The notes beneath the pieces are model-generated. The model saw nothing but the letters and a program-made list of their open reading frames with translations. It did not search any database and had not been told where the DNA came from. Below are positions 10,632 to 21,068 of a stretch of DNA of 48,793 nt, piece after piece (position 1 is the stretch's first letter; each line of letters starts with the position of its first letter). The stretch lies in contig RDEW01000021.1 in the NCBI GenBank assembly GCA_011109175.1, forward strand, positions 830,049-878,841, read 5' to 3'. Source of the DNA: Dicyema japonicum (Eukaryota; Dicyemida; Rhombozoa; Dicyemidae). The translations under genes were made by a program, and so were the position numbers.

Positions 10632-12610
10632 ATGTTTATTTTTGTTCTGTTTTTCCGTGGTTTCAGTCAGTGCCCTTACATCAAAGTACCGAACAATATC
10701 AGAAAATACCAAAACTCCCAAGTCTTCATATTAAGCATATCGTCTGACAGACGAGTCAAACATAACTGGCCATCACAATTAACTCTCAAATGCTTTCCGG
10801 AAGTAAAAGACAGAGGGTTGATTGTCCATTTTATTTCCAAGACAGAGGGTTTGGGTAAACAAATATTCTGCAAACTATTTCTCAAAAAACATCTCAGCCA
10901 CGTGGAATTTGACTGACAAAGACGATTACGACACTTTTGAGCCTCCCTACTGCCGATTTTACGTGGACGGAAAATCATGTTTGATTGACACTAACGATTG
11001 GATCCACAGATCAGGTTTACCGCGTTAATATTCGTAGAAATAAAATTACTGATACAAAACAACTCAGTTATCAACGCATTCTTGAACCAATCTTTGGTTC
11101 TCCGGTTATTCGAGGTACTCCCCGATGATCTGCCTTTCATTTCCGACCGAGAAGATCAAATGACTGAATGCAATCTCCCAACTGCTTTCTTCGAAGCAGG
11201 TTCACGGTCACGAGTATTTTAGAAACTCTCTATATCCCCAAGGTGACTGGAGAGAAGATCATTAAATCTGTGATATATGGGATGCGGCTTGTTTACACCA
11301 TAAAATACGACATCTGTAAATTCGTTTTATTACCCCCAGCTCCGAGAAACCACGAGGTACATCGCGAACAGTGTGAGATCCTCTACCCCGTGAAAAACAC
11401 TAAAATCTACAATTATGATCACAGCTTCTACAACGGGTTGAAAACCACAAATCAGGAATTCACCTTTTCCTGTCTAAACAACCGACTCTCCAATGGGTAC
11501 CCATGCCTCTTTAATCAGGGACATAATCTATCGACTCAAAAACAACGAAATCACTGATTTGAATTCTGCCTTGTTCTCTTCTAAGGGACTATACGAACTG
11601 TATTGTGAAATTGTCAACAGACCATACTCACGTGTCAGTTTTTCAATTATATCTCCCCGTAGTTGCTTTGGTTAACTTTAAGTTCCTCCCAAAATTCTTT
11701 CCGGATTGAAAAACTGCAAAATTATCGGGAATTTATGCGATTTTCGTTTGAACGTTAATCGTGGACGTTATGTCGACGACTTGAAGATTTCCTGGTACTT
11801 TAACGGAATCAAATTGACACGTTTGTACATGTAAGGTCAATCCTAGTAAACAAACACGTGGAGATCGACGAAAGCGGGTTTAATTTGGTCATCAACATCT
11901 CCGATTATAAGAGCGGAAACGTGCAAGCCATAATAAGCAACAGATTTGGTTCACAAATGGCCAGTGCCTATGCGGAATATGTTGGTATGCTCTTTGATTT
12001 GAGTAGAACCCCCATATTTTAAGATCGATCTTCCCGAGAGTGTGATCCCCAATTACAAGAATATCACCATTGAGGCTAAAGTTTACTACGATGGAATGGA
12101 AAATGTTTCAATGTGGTGGACCATCAACGGGGAAATACTCAACAAGAGCAACAAGCCTAGTAATGTGATTTCCTCCGTCAATGTTAAAAGATACACGTGG
12201 TTGGGGGTAGCTTTTCTAATTTATAGCACTCTGAAAATCGAAAATGAACCACAGATCACCATGGGTGACGTCTTCTCGTGTTTCTTCAAAGCGGGACCAC
12301 TCGTCATTGAAAGCATAGGATCAAAGATCACACCATTCGGTATCCACGTGGTTTGATAAGTCAGAAAAGTCAAACAACGTTAATGTTTATTTGTACGGCA
12401 TTGGTGGAGGACTTATAGGCTTGATTATTATACTTATAATATTGAAGTTTGTCTGTCCAAGATATAGGGGAACTTATTGCGGTAATTTCAAATCACTAAA
12501 TTATAGTTGAATCGAAGGAAAGAGAGTATGGATTACTCAACAAGACAAATTCATTGAGTATTTATAAGGAACCATTGAGTATTTATAACGAAGACTCTGA
12601 TCACATTTAG
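10632..12610 (+). CDS. Type I membrane protein with Ig-like domains
   Basis: Eleven exons: 10632-10823, 10846-11014, 11038-11199, 11223-11496, 11519-11658, 11683-11820, 11847-11984, 12007-12199, 12227-12339, 12365-12481, 12507-12610. Introns are 22-27 nt; the eighth could start at 12197 (30 nt). The joined frame is about 579 aa. It shows a short signal peptide (MFIFVLFF); Ig-type strands such as SQLTLKCFPEV, ISWYFNGIKL followed by a strand-F/G-like SGNVQAIISNRFG, EPPYFKIDLPESV, SMWWTINGE and TLKIEN...GDVFSCF; several N-glycosylation sites; one clear TM segment (GIGGGLIGLIIILIILKFV); and a short cytoplasmic tail with Tyr residues (SLSIYKEP, SIYNED). A cell-surface recognition or adhesion role is inferred. 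No orthologue is recognised. Met 10632 is chosen because it directly precedes the hydrophobic leader; an in-frame Met lies 30 nt upstream. Confidence 0.75.
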
Positions 12611-12715
12611 TTTCAATTTATTTTATTAAATAATTTAAGTTACAAATTTATTGTTTTATTAATTATTAATTTTGGTTAAATAATAAAATTAAAAAAATAA
12701 AAATTGTTGACTTTG

Positions 12716-12865
12716 TCATAAGTGCCGGGAAAAGTCCTGATGGCCCTGAATTCGAATCTCGCTGCTGGATATTTCAATTGAAGGTTCTAAGCGTCTATGA
12801 TGCTTTTGGTATGACGAGTGACGCCGTATGAGTGAATTTTCACTGCGTAACCGTCTGAATATGAC
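12716..12865 (+). repeat. SINE copy D (5' part)
   Basis: B-box-like ATTCGAATCTCGCTGCTGG, then GAAGGTTCTAAGCG and the core ACGAGTGACGCCGTATGAGTGA...CACTGCGTAACCG. The 3' tail is missing. It lies between the Ig-like gene and a LINE relic. Confidence 0.65.
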
Positions 12866-12883
12866 TCACATTATCATTATTAG

Positions 12884-13977
12884 AAGCACTCCCGTGAAAA
12901 CAAAATTAATTAAGCCTCCCTTTTACCGTATTCCGAATTATCCTCTCCGTCAGCCTCGACCATGATCTTCTGTTGCGCGATAGTTTTCTTAAATCGTCCG
13001 CCGAAGTTAGTCTCACACCAACCGTCGATAGGTCTTCATTCAAGATAGTCTGAAGTGTCGTTCTTGGCCTTTCTCGGAATCCGGCTCCTGTGTGTGCGAA
13101 GTAGTTGTCCATTGCGACATTTGTGGGGATCTGCTCATTTAGACGTAACACGTGGCCAAAGAGGCTCGATCATGGTTTGAAAATATCATCTGACAGCACC
13201 CCGGGTTTGCATTTATTATAAAGGTTTGCATTATAGATCTTCATGGGCCAGTTGATCTTGATTACCGATTTGAGCTGAGCTATGTGGAAAGAGTCAAGAT
13301 GATCAATTCCCCGCTTAGGGATTCTCCAAGTCCCAGAGTTGTAGGTTAGTACCGAGAAGACAAAAACTTTGTGTATTCTAAGCCTGGTGTTTAATCTTAT
13401 CCTGTGGCTCCATATTGACGATATTTTTTTAGTGCATTTTCCTATGAGTAACATATTCAGAGTCTCCTAGAAGTGAGTCCACCTTCTTTTGCCTTATCCA
13501 TGGCTCATACAACCTCCGATCATTACGTGTAAACGTCGTAAACTCCGTTTTGTCGGGATTTACGGATAAGAACCATTTTGAAAATATTTGTGGGAGTACG
13601 CTGAGCATGTGCGAAAGTGTTTGAGTATCCTCAGAAACAAATTCCAGATCGTCCGCATAAATTATCTCGTCATAGTTGTTTCCAATCAGAGCCCTGAACT
13701 CTCTTAGTGCAGGTAAACAATGAAGAGAACTGGGGATAGCGAGTCCCCTTGTGGAACTCCGTGTGAAGTCAGAAAAAAGTTGGAGGTACATTTGCCAATT
13801 TTGACAGAAAGATAAGAGTTCTGCATTAACAGGCGTATTATTTTTAACGTCTGAAAAAAACTCTTCAGAACTTCCATAAGTTTTCCTCGGTGAACCGATT
13901 GAATGCACAAGATTTATCAATTCCAAGTATTTTAATAGATCTTTATACTTTTGACATAGAACACAACTCACATGCAA
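12884..13977 (-). mobile_element. LINE family A relic (RT with frameshifts, 3' end intact)
   Basis: Minus strand. RT palm pieces lie in different frames: GVPQGDSLSPVLFIVYLH (near 13710-13760) and IIYADDLEFVSED (near 13640), so there is a frameshift between them. A C-terminal region follows (SVLTYNSGTWRI...FHIAQLKSVIKINWP), then NVAMDNYFAHTGAGFRERPR and ...RIIRNTVKGRLN before a stop. The 3' end (TTTTCACGGGAGTGCTTC on the minus strand) matches the copy at 33238-33720. 5'-truncated and inactive. Confidence 0.85.
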
Positions 13978-14509
13978 AAAAAAGAAAAAAAGGAAGTTAA
14001 AATTTCTTGTTTCTTTCCCCTTTCATAATATAACTGTTTGTTGCTCTAATGAAGTGTGTGTCTCCCTATCAGAGTTGCAAGAATTATGGATCTCCTGAAA
14101 AGGCTTTATTATGAGTCTGACTGAAAGTGGGGAGTGATTGAAAGGTAGTTCACTGGGAAGGAAGGACTGCCATCAACACTACAGAAACACTAAACTTTTC
14201 ATTGTGTCGTTACATCGTGATCGGACACTTCTCTGTCATCACGTTCTAGTGCAAGGACAAGAAAGGAACACCTAATCAAATTGAGGGCTCTGTTGGACGT
14301 GTAGAGGTCACATATCTATCTGGTTCTGGTCTTTAGAAATAACTTCATTCAAAACAACCTTGTTTGAATCAAGACTTGTATCAAACGTTAATTTCCTCAA
14401 GCCACATCTCGATGAGCATATTTGAGGCTCACAAAATTTCTTATTACCTAATCCTACCTAGAAAATTATAGTGATGTATCAGCATTATCGACAAATATAG
14501 GAATCGACA
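13978..14509. other. Intergenic, nothing recognised
   Basis: No supported frame. It may include decayed LINE sequence, because it separates RT and endonuclease fragments. Confidence 0.35.
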
Positions 14510-14995
14510 ATGGTAAAGATTTATTGCAGCAGAGATGCATCTTTTCCTAAGGCGCTATGCTACTGGAAGGAGATGGTACCAACATCATTTTTATGTACAC
14601 CAGGTCCTTCCAAAGGAAAAGGAAGGATTTTGAAGATATTATCGACTCCTTGGATGTATACGTATTGGTCCTCAACGAGACAAAGTGCAAGGATGCGACT
14701 GCTGCAGACTTGTTATTTCCTTTGAGCTATTCACATAGAGGTTCGGGTATCAGGGAATTAATGACATCCTAGAGGAATACATGAGGACAAACTTCTATAT
14801 GCGTACCCCCTGGGGATAAATCTCCTGCACATAACAGGCCTGATTTTAAGTAAAATAATACACAGAAAATTGCTTATTTGTATGCGGCGAAATGTAGATA
14901 CGAAGAAAATCGTATCAGTTGTTCGGCCAAGAGAATTTGTCGAGAAGTCTACGATGAAAGGAGAGATGAGAAAATTAATCAAGCAGTCTAAAAGT
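14510..14995 (+). mobile_element. LINE endonuclease-domain fragment
   Basis: One frame reads TRSFQRKRKDFEDIIDSLDVYVLVLNETKC. This resembles the N-terminal part of apurinic-like LINE endonucleases (a NVRSL..K...L...I..LD.D.LVLNET pattern with the catalytic Glu). Later, in other frames, a stretch like KRICREVYDERRDEK resembles the linker before the RT. It is rearranged and broken. Confidence 0.5.
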
Positions 14996-15118
14996 TGAAT
15001 ATTGTTTATCAGTAAAATTATTATAAATATTAAGTTATCAGTTTAATAATTTATATTTTCAAGTAAAATAATAAATTGCTTAACTTTGGCGCATTTAAAA
15101 AGTTTTTGTGTGTGTATA

Positions 15119-16775
15119 ATGTCTGCTAACAATACTAACAATTTCTCTAATTTATCTACAAATTCTGTGCAAAATAAGGACCCTGTGGTCAAAACAAAAA
15201 TGCGACCTCAAGATCGGCCAATTCTTTCTTCTTTATACCGGAGGATGAATTGTGCGTTGACTTCCAAGGCGGACAAGATCGCTCTTTCCACCCTTTTTAA
15301 GCGTTTTGAAGGTTATATTCAAACTTAAATGTCTAAAGATGATGATCTGAAAGATTTGTCTGAGAAAGACGCTATGGGGAGGAAAATGGTCGGTTCCAAT
15401 CTGCTTCTCTCGGACAGGATGAGTTTCAACGCCCACCTTTTGGAGGCAAAGGTTTCTAATGATCCCGATTCTTCCTTGAGAGATATGCTCCCCAGCAACG
15501 CATATGAGGAGAGACTTAACTATATTCTCTTTGACGGAGATCTAAGAACAAAAAACGTGTTGCAATTCAAAAAAATGGCTAAAAAATCGTCAGATTCTTG
15601 TATTTGTCTAATTTACACAGATTTGTCGAATCACGAGATTCTCAAAAATATCGGATTGGAGCACATAAAGAGTCCAGTCAAGGAAAGCATCGCACATGAG
15701 CCGATAGAAACCTTCAAATGCAACATTTTGGACGACTTTTGTAAGCATTTATGTTACGCAGACCTTAATTTGATTGATTTCTCTACAAATCACTGGTTGG
15801 CTTTGGGAGTTGATAAATCAGTGTTTATTTGGAACAGAAACGTTGGTAAATCTGCTACACGTCTGTCGTCCTCTATTCAAGAGAACGAATTTGTTTCTTC
15901 CATCTCATGGTCCCCTTGTGGACAACTACTGGCCATTGGAAGTTCTGACGGTACCGTAGAGGTATTCTGACTTTTCATTCTAGATTAATAATTTTGAGAA
16001 GGGGGTCTCCAATACCAAAATAAATGTACTAATGGGAAGAATTGCTTGTCTATCATGGAATGGAAACATTCTAAGCTGGTTTAGTCATTTATATAAGAGT
16101 AGTGGTACAAAGTCAGGGATTATCTACAATTACGATATGAGGAAGCCAAAACATCACATTTGTTCGCTAAAACGACACGAGCTTGAGGTGTGTGGACTAA
16201 GATGGAATTCTGATGGTACAAGACTTGCCTCTGGTGGGAATGATGACCTTGTCTGTGTGTGGGAGTTTAATTCAACTAAAAGACCACTAAATTCGTTCAG
16301 ACACAATGCTGCTGTTAAGGCAATTGATTGGTATCCCCTCAACAATTCCATTTTGGCTACAGGTGGAGGAACTGACGACAAGAAAATAAGGATTTTCAAT
16401 GTGGACAGAGGCACTGAACTGTTTAAGACTGATACTGGGTGTCAAGTAAACTGTTGGTGGATTGTTAGGTTTCCGCTGTGTTTTTCTCCAAACATAGCAA
16501 TGAACTGTTCAGTACCCAGGGGTACGATAAGAATGATATCTCTGTGTGGAAGCTGCCCAATTTGGAGAAGAGTTACAGTTTAAGAGGTAGTAGAATTTGT
16601 GATTGTAGCCCACTCTGAACGGATCCTCTCAATGACGATGACTCCTGATGGCACGGAATTAGCCACTGCTTCGACAGACAGTACTCTTAAGATTTGGAGT
16701 TGTGCAAGGAGTGAACAATTGGATATTACTAAATTAGTTGATCCAATTGACAAATTACATTCCTTAATCCGATGA
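15119..16775 (+). CDS. CDC20: CDC20/Fizzy WD40 activator of the anaphase-promoting complex
   Basis: Substrate-binding co-activator of APC/C that triggers anaphase; acts in nucleus/spindle. Six exons: 15119-15311, 15339-15961, 15984-16078, 16103-16445, 16469-16586, 16609-16775. Introns are 27, 22, 24, 23 and 22 nt. The joined frame is 512 aa, like human CDC20. Visible: a C-box-like QDRPILSS near residue 31; PIETFKCNILDDF...ADLNLIDFSTNHWLALGV (family: PxKVLDAPxLxDDxYLNLxDWS); seven-blade WD40 signatures CLSWNGNILS, EVCGLRWNSDGTRLASGGND, AVKAIDWYPLNNSILATGGG, KHSNELFSTQGYDKNDISVW and HSERILSMTMTPDG; and the C-terminal LIR tail (the IR motif that docks on APC/C). CDC20 is preferred over CDH1/FZR1 because of the EVCGLRWNSDG and YEERLNYI matches. 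Confidence 0.93.
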
Positions 16776-17293
16776 CTATAATTTCTATTAATATTTTATG
16801 TTTATTGATTTTTTGTATTAATTGTTTTCTATTATTTTAATACTTATTGAATCGCTCTTGGTGTGTTGGAATGGCTTTTTAATAGGCCAATGATAATCGA
16901 TCATTTGGTGTGGAATCTACTTTGCACATTATCTGTGGTTGTCGGGAATTATGTGTCACGGGCTAATTGTCCTATCGAGCCATTTATTATTAACCCCAGG
17001 CTTACAATCTTTGGTAAGTCCAGTAAACAGTCATAACTAATTAATCTAAGGAAGGAACCCAATCTGATTGTCTCGACAAAATCAATCCTCCAATAGTACA
17101 TTACAAGCTTCCGATACAGAAGAAATATGGAGAATAAGTTCGCCCTCTTCCATTTTCATCATATCTCCTACTTTCGCGGACATCATTTCATTTTTCTCCG
17201 GAAGAGTTTTCATAATGTAATCTCCACCAGCAGATTTGGGTAGGTAATTAAATTTTATTTGGAAAAAGTATCAACACAAATTTTCCTTAAAAT
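16776..17293. other. Intergenic; short unassigned open frame on minus strand
   Basis: Between about 17090 and 17230 the minus strand is open and reads LPKSAGGDYIMKTLPEK...EEGELILHIS..., ending in a stop. It is too short to identify. It could be an exon or a relic. Confidence 0.3.
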
Positions 17294-17716
17294 ATGTCTA
17301 AACCTTATAAAAATATCAAAAATTTGGGGGTAAAACATGCAAGTGCTGTTAAGTTGTTGACTTTGAAGCTTTCTCAGAGGAAAGAGGAGGGATCAGATGG
17401 CAACAGTTGTCAAAAAAAGCACCAGAGCTGTGATACGTTGCAGCTCAAGCATGTTTATGATGTCTTCGCACGGAATCTCGCTTCAGTGGGAGATATCCCC
17501 TTTGAGGACCGCAGAGTCACTCGCAAGATTCTTCATAGTATGGTTAACGAAATAGTGTTAACCTGCATTAACAAGGCAGTGAATTATGCAGTGGAGGCCA
17601 AGTCAGTAGGGTCACTGGGTAACATCTCCCTTGTGTTGTATGAGGCACATATCACCTATGAGGAATTGAGAATTCCCAGTAAATGGAGAGAACAGATCTG
17701 TACCAAGATTGGATAA
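17294..17716 (+). CDS. Hypothetical protein, 140 aa
   Basis: Single open frame with an ATG in an AT-rich leader. It reads MSKPYKNIKNLGVKHASAVK..., then a mixed helical region (LQLKHVYDVFARNLASVG, RRVTRKILHSMVNEIVL) to a stop. No family recognised. A possible 23-nt intron at the end (GTACCAAG...AAGACAG) would change the C-terminus to a basic tail, so the 3' end is uncertain. The next 250 bp hold LINE scrap, so it could also be part of an element. Confidence 0.4.
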   Translation: MSKPYKNIKNLGVKHASAVKLLTLKLSQRKEEGSDGNSCQKKHQSCDTLQLKHVYDVFARNLASVGDIPFEDRRVTRKILHSMVNEIVLTCINKAVNYAVEAKSVGSLGNISLVLYEAHITYEELRIPSKWREQICTKIG

Positions 17717-17830
17717 AGACAGACAGGGTTGGAATCACTGGAAGAGTACATAAGTTGTGTGGCAAGAGGGGACGAAAGGTAAAGCACAGTTTATATTAAG
17801 AGGGGTACTTAGTAAACGCCGTGTTCCAAA

Positions 17831-17959
17831 ATGGACCTCATCATAGAAACTGACATTACTTCCTATGACCGTTTGCAGTCTGTAGAGGTGGAGAAAAAAA
17901 GGAAGTATGACATCCTTGCAAACGAGATGTGGCAGATGTTTGGATGGGAAGGAAGTTAG
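17831..17959 (+). mobile_element. Probable retroelement C-terminal fragment
   Basis: The ATG-started frame reads MDLIIETDITSYDRLQSVEVE, then KKRKYDILANEMWQMFGW. This resembles the domain that follows RT in many LINEs (pattern (I/V)D(V/I)..P.D..(I/V)..KE.EK..KY..L..E....W). Orphan fragment. Confidence 0.45.
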
Positions 17960-18690
17960 GTAAATAGGAAGCTCCAGGTCAACCTACATTCCACTGTTTT
18001 AAGTGAACCCTAGTGAGTCCTACACTGGAGTAAAAAAGGTAGATCTCGAAAATGGCCTATGGGCAGAGAGCTCAATTAGACAATAAGCACTCGGAGCTGT
18101 TTCAGCAACCATAATCGAAGCTGTCTAAGAAAACTGACACAAGGTTGTTAATTTTTAAATAGTAACTTTTTTGGTTGGTTAATTAAAGTTACTAAAATAA
18201 ATATTGATTAAGTGTTAAATGCCATGTGGTTTGCTGACGACGTGGGAGATGTCGAGCCAAACCATGGACCAGATTCCAATTGCATTTAGTTGAACTTTCT
18301 CTAACATTAGTCACTGCATATCTTCACCTTTAATTTCTTGTTCTTCCCGTGTTCGTAGTGCTTATTTGTGGTGGCCTCAAAGCGAAGCATACATTAATCT
18401 GCCATTAGTCATTGACTGCAACTTTATGTCCCCTTCTGGAAACAGTTTAGATTGGACGACAACGAAAGTTGATGAGATCAGCTACAACCCCCTCCACGAA
18501 GCCATGACCAAATACCTTAAAAATCACCAAAGATACGAGACAATTACATGTCAATTCTGAAGAGCCATCCATGATTCTCGTCCACATGAATAGTACCTCC
18601 CTCATGTCGATCTGGGGTCATTTAGCTGGATACTTCCTTTTTCCTTTAGCCCTGTGATCCTGGGGTAACAATAATGATTAATTAAGTGTT
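17960..18690. other. Intergenic, nothing recognised
   Basis: A 64-codon frame at 18366-18560 has no recognisable features. Confidence 0.35.
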
Positions 18691-18691
18691 A

Positions 18692-19029
18692 ATTGTGTTA
18701 ATAGAACACAACGTTCTCACCACGTGGCAATCACATGGTTGAATTGCCTACTTGAGATTGGAAAATAAACTTTTTCTTTGATAAAAGTAGGAAAGGAAAA
18801 CAAGTGGATATTGTTGATATCAAGTTTAATGATGGTTTGTTATCAAAAAATTCTTAGATAATTGTGTTAATAGAACACAACGTTCTCACCACGTGGCAAT
18901 CACATGGTTGAATTGCCTACTTGAGATTGGAAAATAAACTTTTTCTTTGATAAAAGTAGGAAAGGAAAACAAGTGGATATTGTTGATATCAAGTTTAATG
19001 ATGGTTTGTTATCAAAAAATTCTTAGATA
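18692..19029. repeat. 169-bp direct duplication
   Basis: Units 18692-18860 and 18861-19029 are essentially identical and contain ACAACGTTCTCACCACGTGG and AAAACAAGTGGATATTGTTG. No N at the junction. Confidence 0.9.
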
Positions 19030-19185
19030 GTTAATGTCTAATTAAAGTATATTCAGCTCACAAGGTAGGAGTAAGACGCATCCTTTAAAAAATTCTTTTG
19101 CAGTTGCCAAGGGAAACAGCCATTTAATTCTTTCAAATTAGTTAAGCACTACCGCGTTGTCATGAGCACGTAAAATTCCTAGGGT

Positions 19186-19478
19186 TTCGCTCGTGCAAAG
19201 CACACACATTATTTAAGTAAAGAACAGTTATTATAACTAATCGTAGAGGGAGAACCAAGGAATGCTTTTCACTTTTTTGTTTTTTCTTTTTCTTGTGTGT
19301 ATGTCCTTTTGACTATTCAGTTCCTCAGTGAATCTCCACTGATGACGGCGTCACTTGTCAAGCCTTTTTCGCACCGTAGATGCGTGAAACCTTCCACCAG
19401 GTGAACAGCAGCGAGAATAGAACCCGTGACCTAAGCCACTTTCCCCCGACACCTAACCACTGTGTAATTCTTTCAGTT
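19186..19478 (-). repeat. SINE copy E, near full length
   Basis: On the minus strand, head to tail: ACAGTGGTTAGGTGTCGGGG (A-box region), GTCACGGGTTCTATTCTCGC (B-box region), GGAAGGTTTCACGCATC, the core TGACGCCGTCATCAGTGGAG, the A-rich block, and the AATAACTGTTCTTTACTTAA tail. Confidence 0.8.
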
Positions 19479-21068
19479 GGATTATTTTGATTGTTTTGTT
19501 ACGCAATAACGACCTGCAAAATTCTAGAATCATCTTTCATCATCTACCTTCTGTCAAATGATCCTCAAATTTCAATTGGGCGGAGGAGATTTGAACTTCA
19601 GTCGATCTCCCCATCATGTCCCTGCCACAGAAAAAGACAAACAGAGGCATTCATCCATCATGAAGCTAGGTAGATATATGTACAAAAAGTGGACTACCAC
19701 CCAACCTTCAAAATAATCAACAAAATCTCCCAAATTTAGACCAAAACGTCCACAAGATTCGTTAATCCAAGAAAAAAGCTTAGCAAATTAGGTTTTGTAT
19801 GTTGATTAGTTTCAAGTGAATTAATGATCAATTATTATATTGATTTATTCATTTTAATTGGTTCATGCATTCATTGAATAGCACATTAATAGAGATTATT
19901 TCACCTGACTAAACCACATGGATCCTTAAAGGAATTATGACCATAATGACAGCAGCCACTAAAATAAGTGTAATTAAAGTCTAGGATCTGTTGAATTTTA
20001 ATATTAATTTATTTTCAGAATTTATAATTAATTTTAGTTAAACATTAAGTTAATTTTTTTATTATGGGAAATAATAAGCCTGTGTGCTAGTCACTTATTG
20101 TATGGAATCGATTTTATCGCCCTTTTGTATTGAATATAAAGTACAGACACCTAATTACATGTATGAGCCTATGAGGTAAAAACTTAAGCCACAAGATAGC
20201 TTGCATATTTATTTGTGCCCAGAGTTTGCATACTAATTTAGCTGTCACAGCTGTCAGGTTGAATATTAAATGTGACATTAAAAGAATAAATTATTTTGTC
20301 TATTAAAAATAAAGTTTATTAAATTATTTAATTATTAATGGATAACCAACTAATAAATCAATATTTTATAATTAATAGAGCAGTTTTACATGAATTCTGG
20401 TGTTTATGAAAGAAAGTCGTTATCTCAAAATATTTGGTCCAAGACAAATTCCTTTGCAGAACATATACTCGCGTTTTTCTGAGTAATAAGTGATATAACC
20501 CGTTATAAGGTTCGGCAACGTTGAATTCGCATGCTACGCGGATCCTTCCGAGATTTGTGCCATCGTCGCTTTTATGAACATAGGCACAGCCCTCATGGCC
20601 ATTAAGCACTGTCAAGAAGTAAACGGAATCCCAATAACTGTGGACTTTTGCGACCACTCCGTAATGTAGGGTACTAAATATGCGGTTATCGCTTACCACA
20701 GAAAATCACTTAGTTTAGTTTGGCAATGCACTCTGTCCGTACATGTATTGGAATATGTGATTGATTAGTGATATTATTGATTGTAGGACTTATAATCCGC
20801 AAATCTTATTAGGGCGGGATATAAGCCTATTAGAGCGAATTATGACCTAATTTTGCAGTCTGATGGATTTATTGCTGGTTGCCTAGTTTCCCCAACCATC
20901 ATCAATACTGTACTTTACTGTCCACGTGTATGCATTTGAATATTCTAATTTACTTCCTCGTATAAAATTTTCGCCTAATTTAGCGCAAGTTACGATTAAT
21001 ATAATACGTTATACAGCAGCGCTATTTAATATTTATCAGCAGTCGGTCTGTTTATTTTTAGTTGTGAG
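19479..21068. other. Intergenic; one weak minus-strand frame
   Basis: A 113-codon frame at 20358-20699 (-) reads ...LHYGVVAKVHSYWDSVYFLTV...YVHKSDDGTNLGRIRVAC.... It has near-normal composition but no convincing ATG and no recognised family, and could be an internal exon. The rest is AT-rich and empty. Confidence 0.3.

Noticed and set aside
18692-19029. CRISPR-like or satellite array
   Set aside because: Only two units with no spacers, and the same two-unit pattern occurs at many unrelated sites in a eukaryotic genome.
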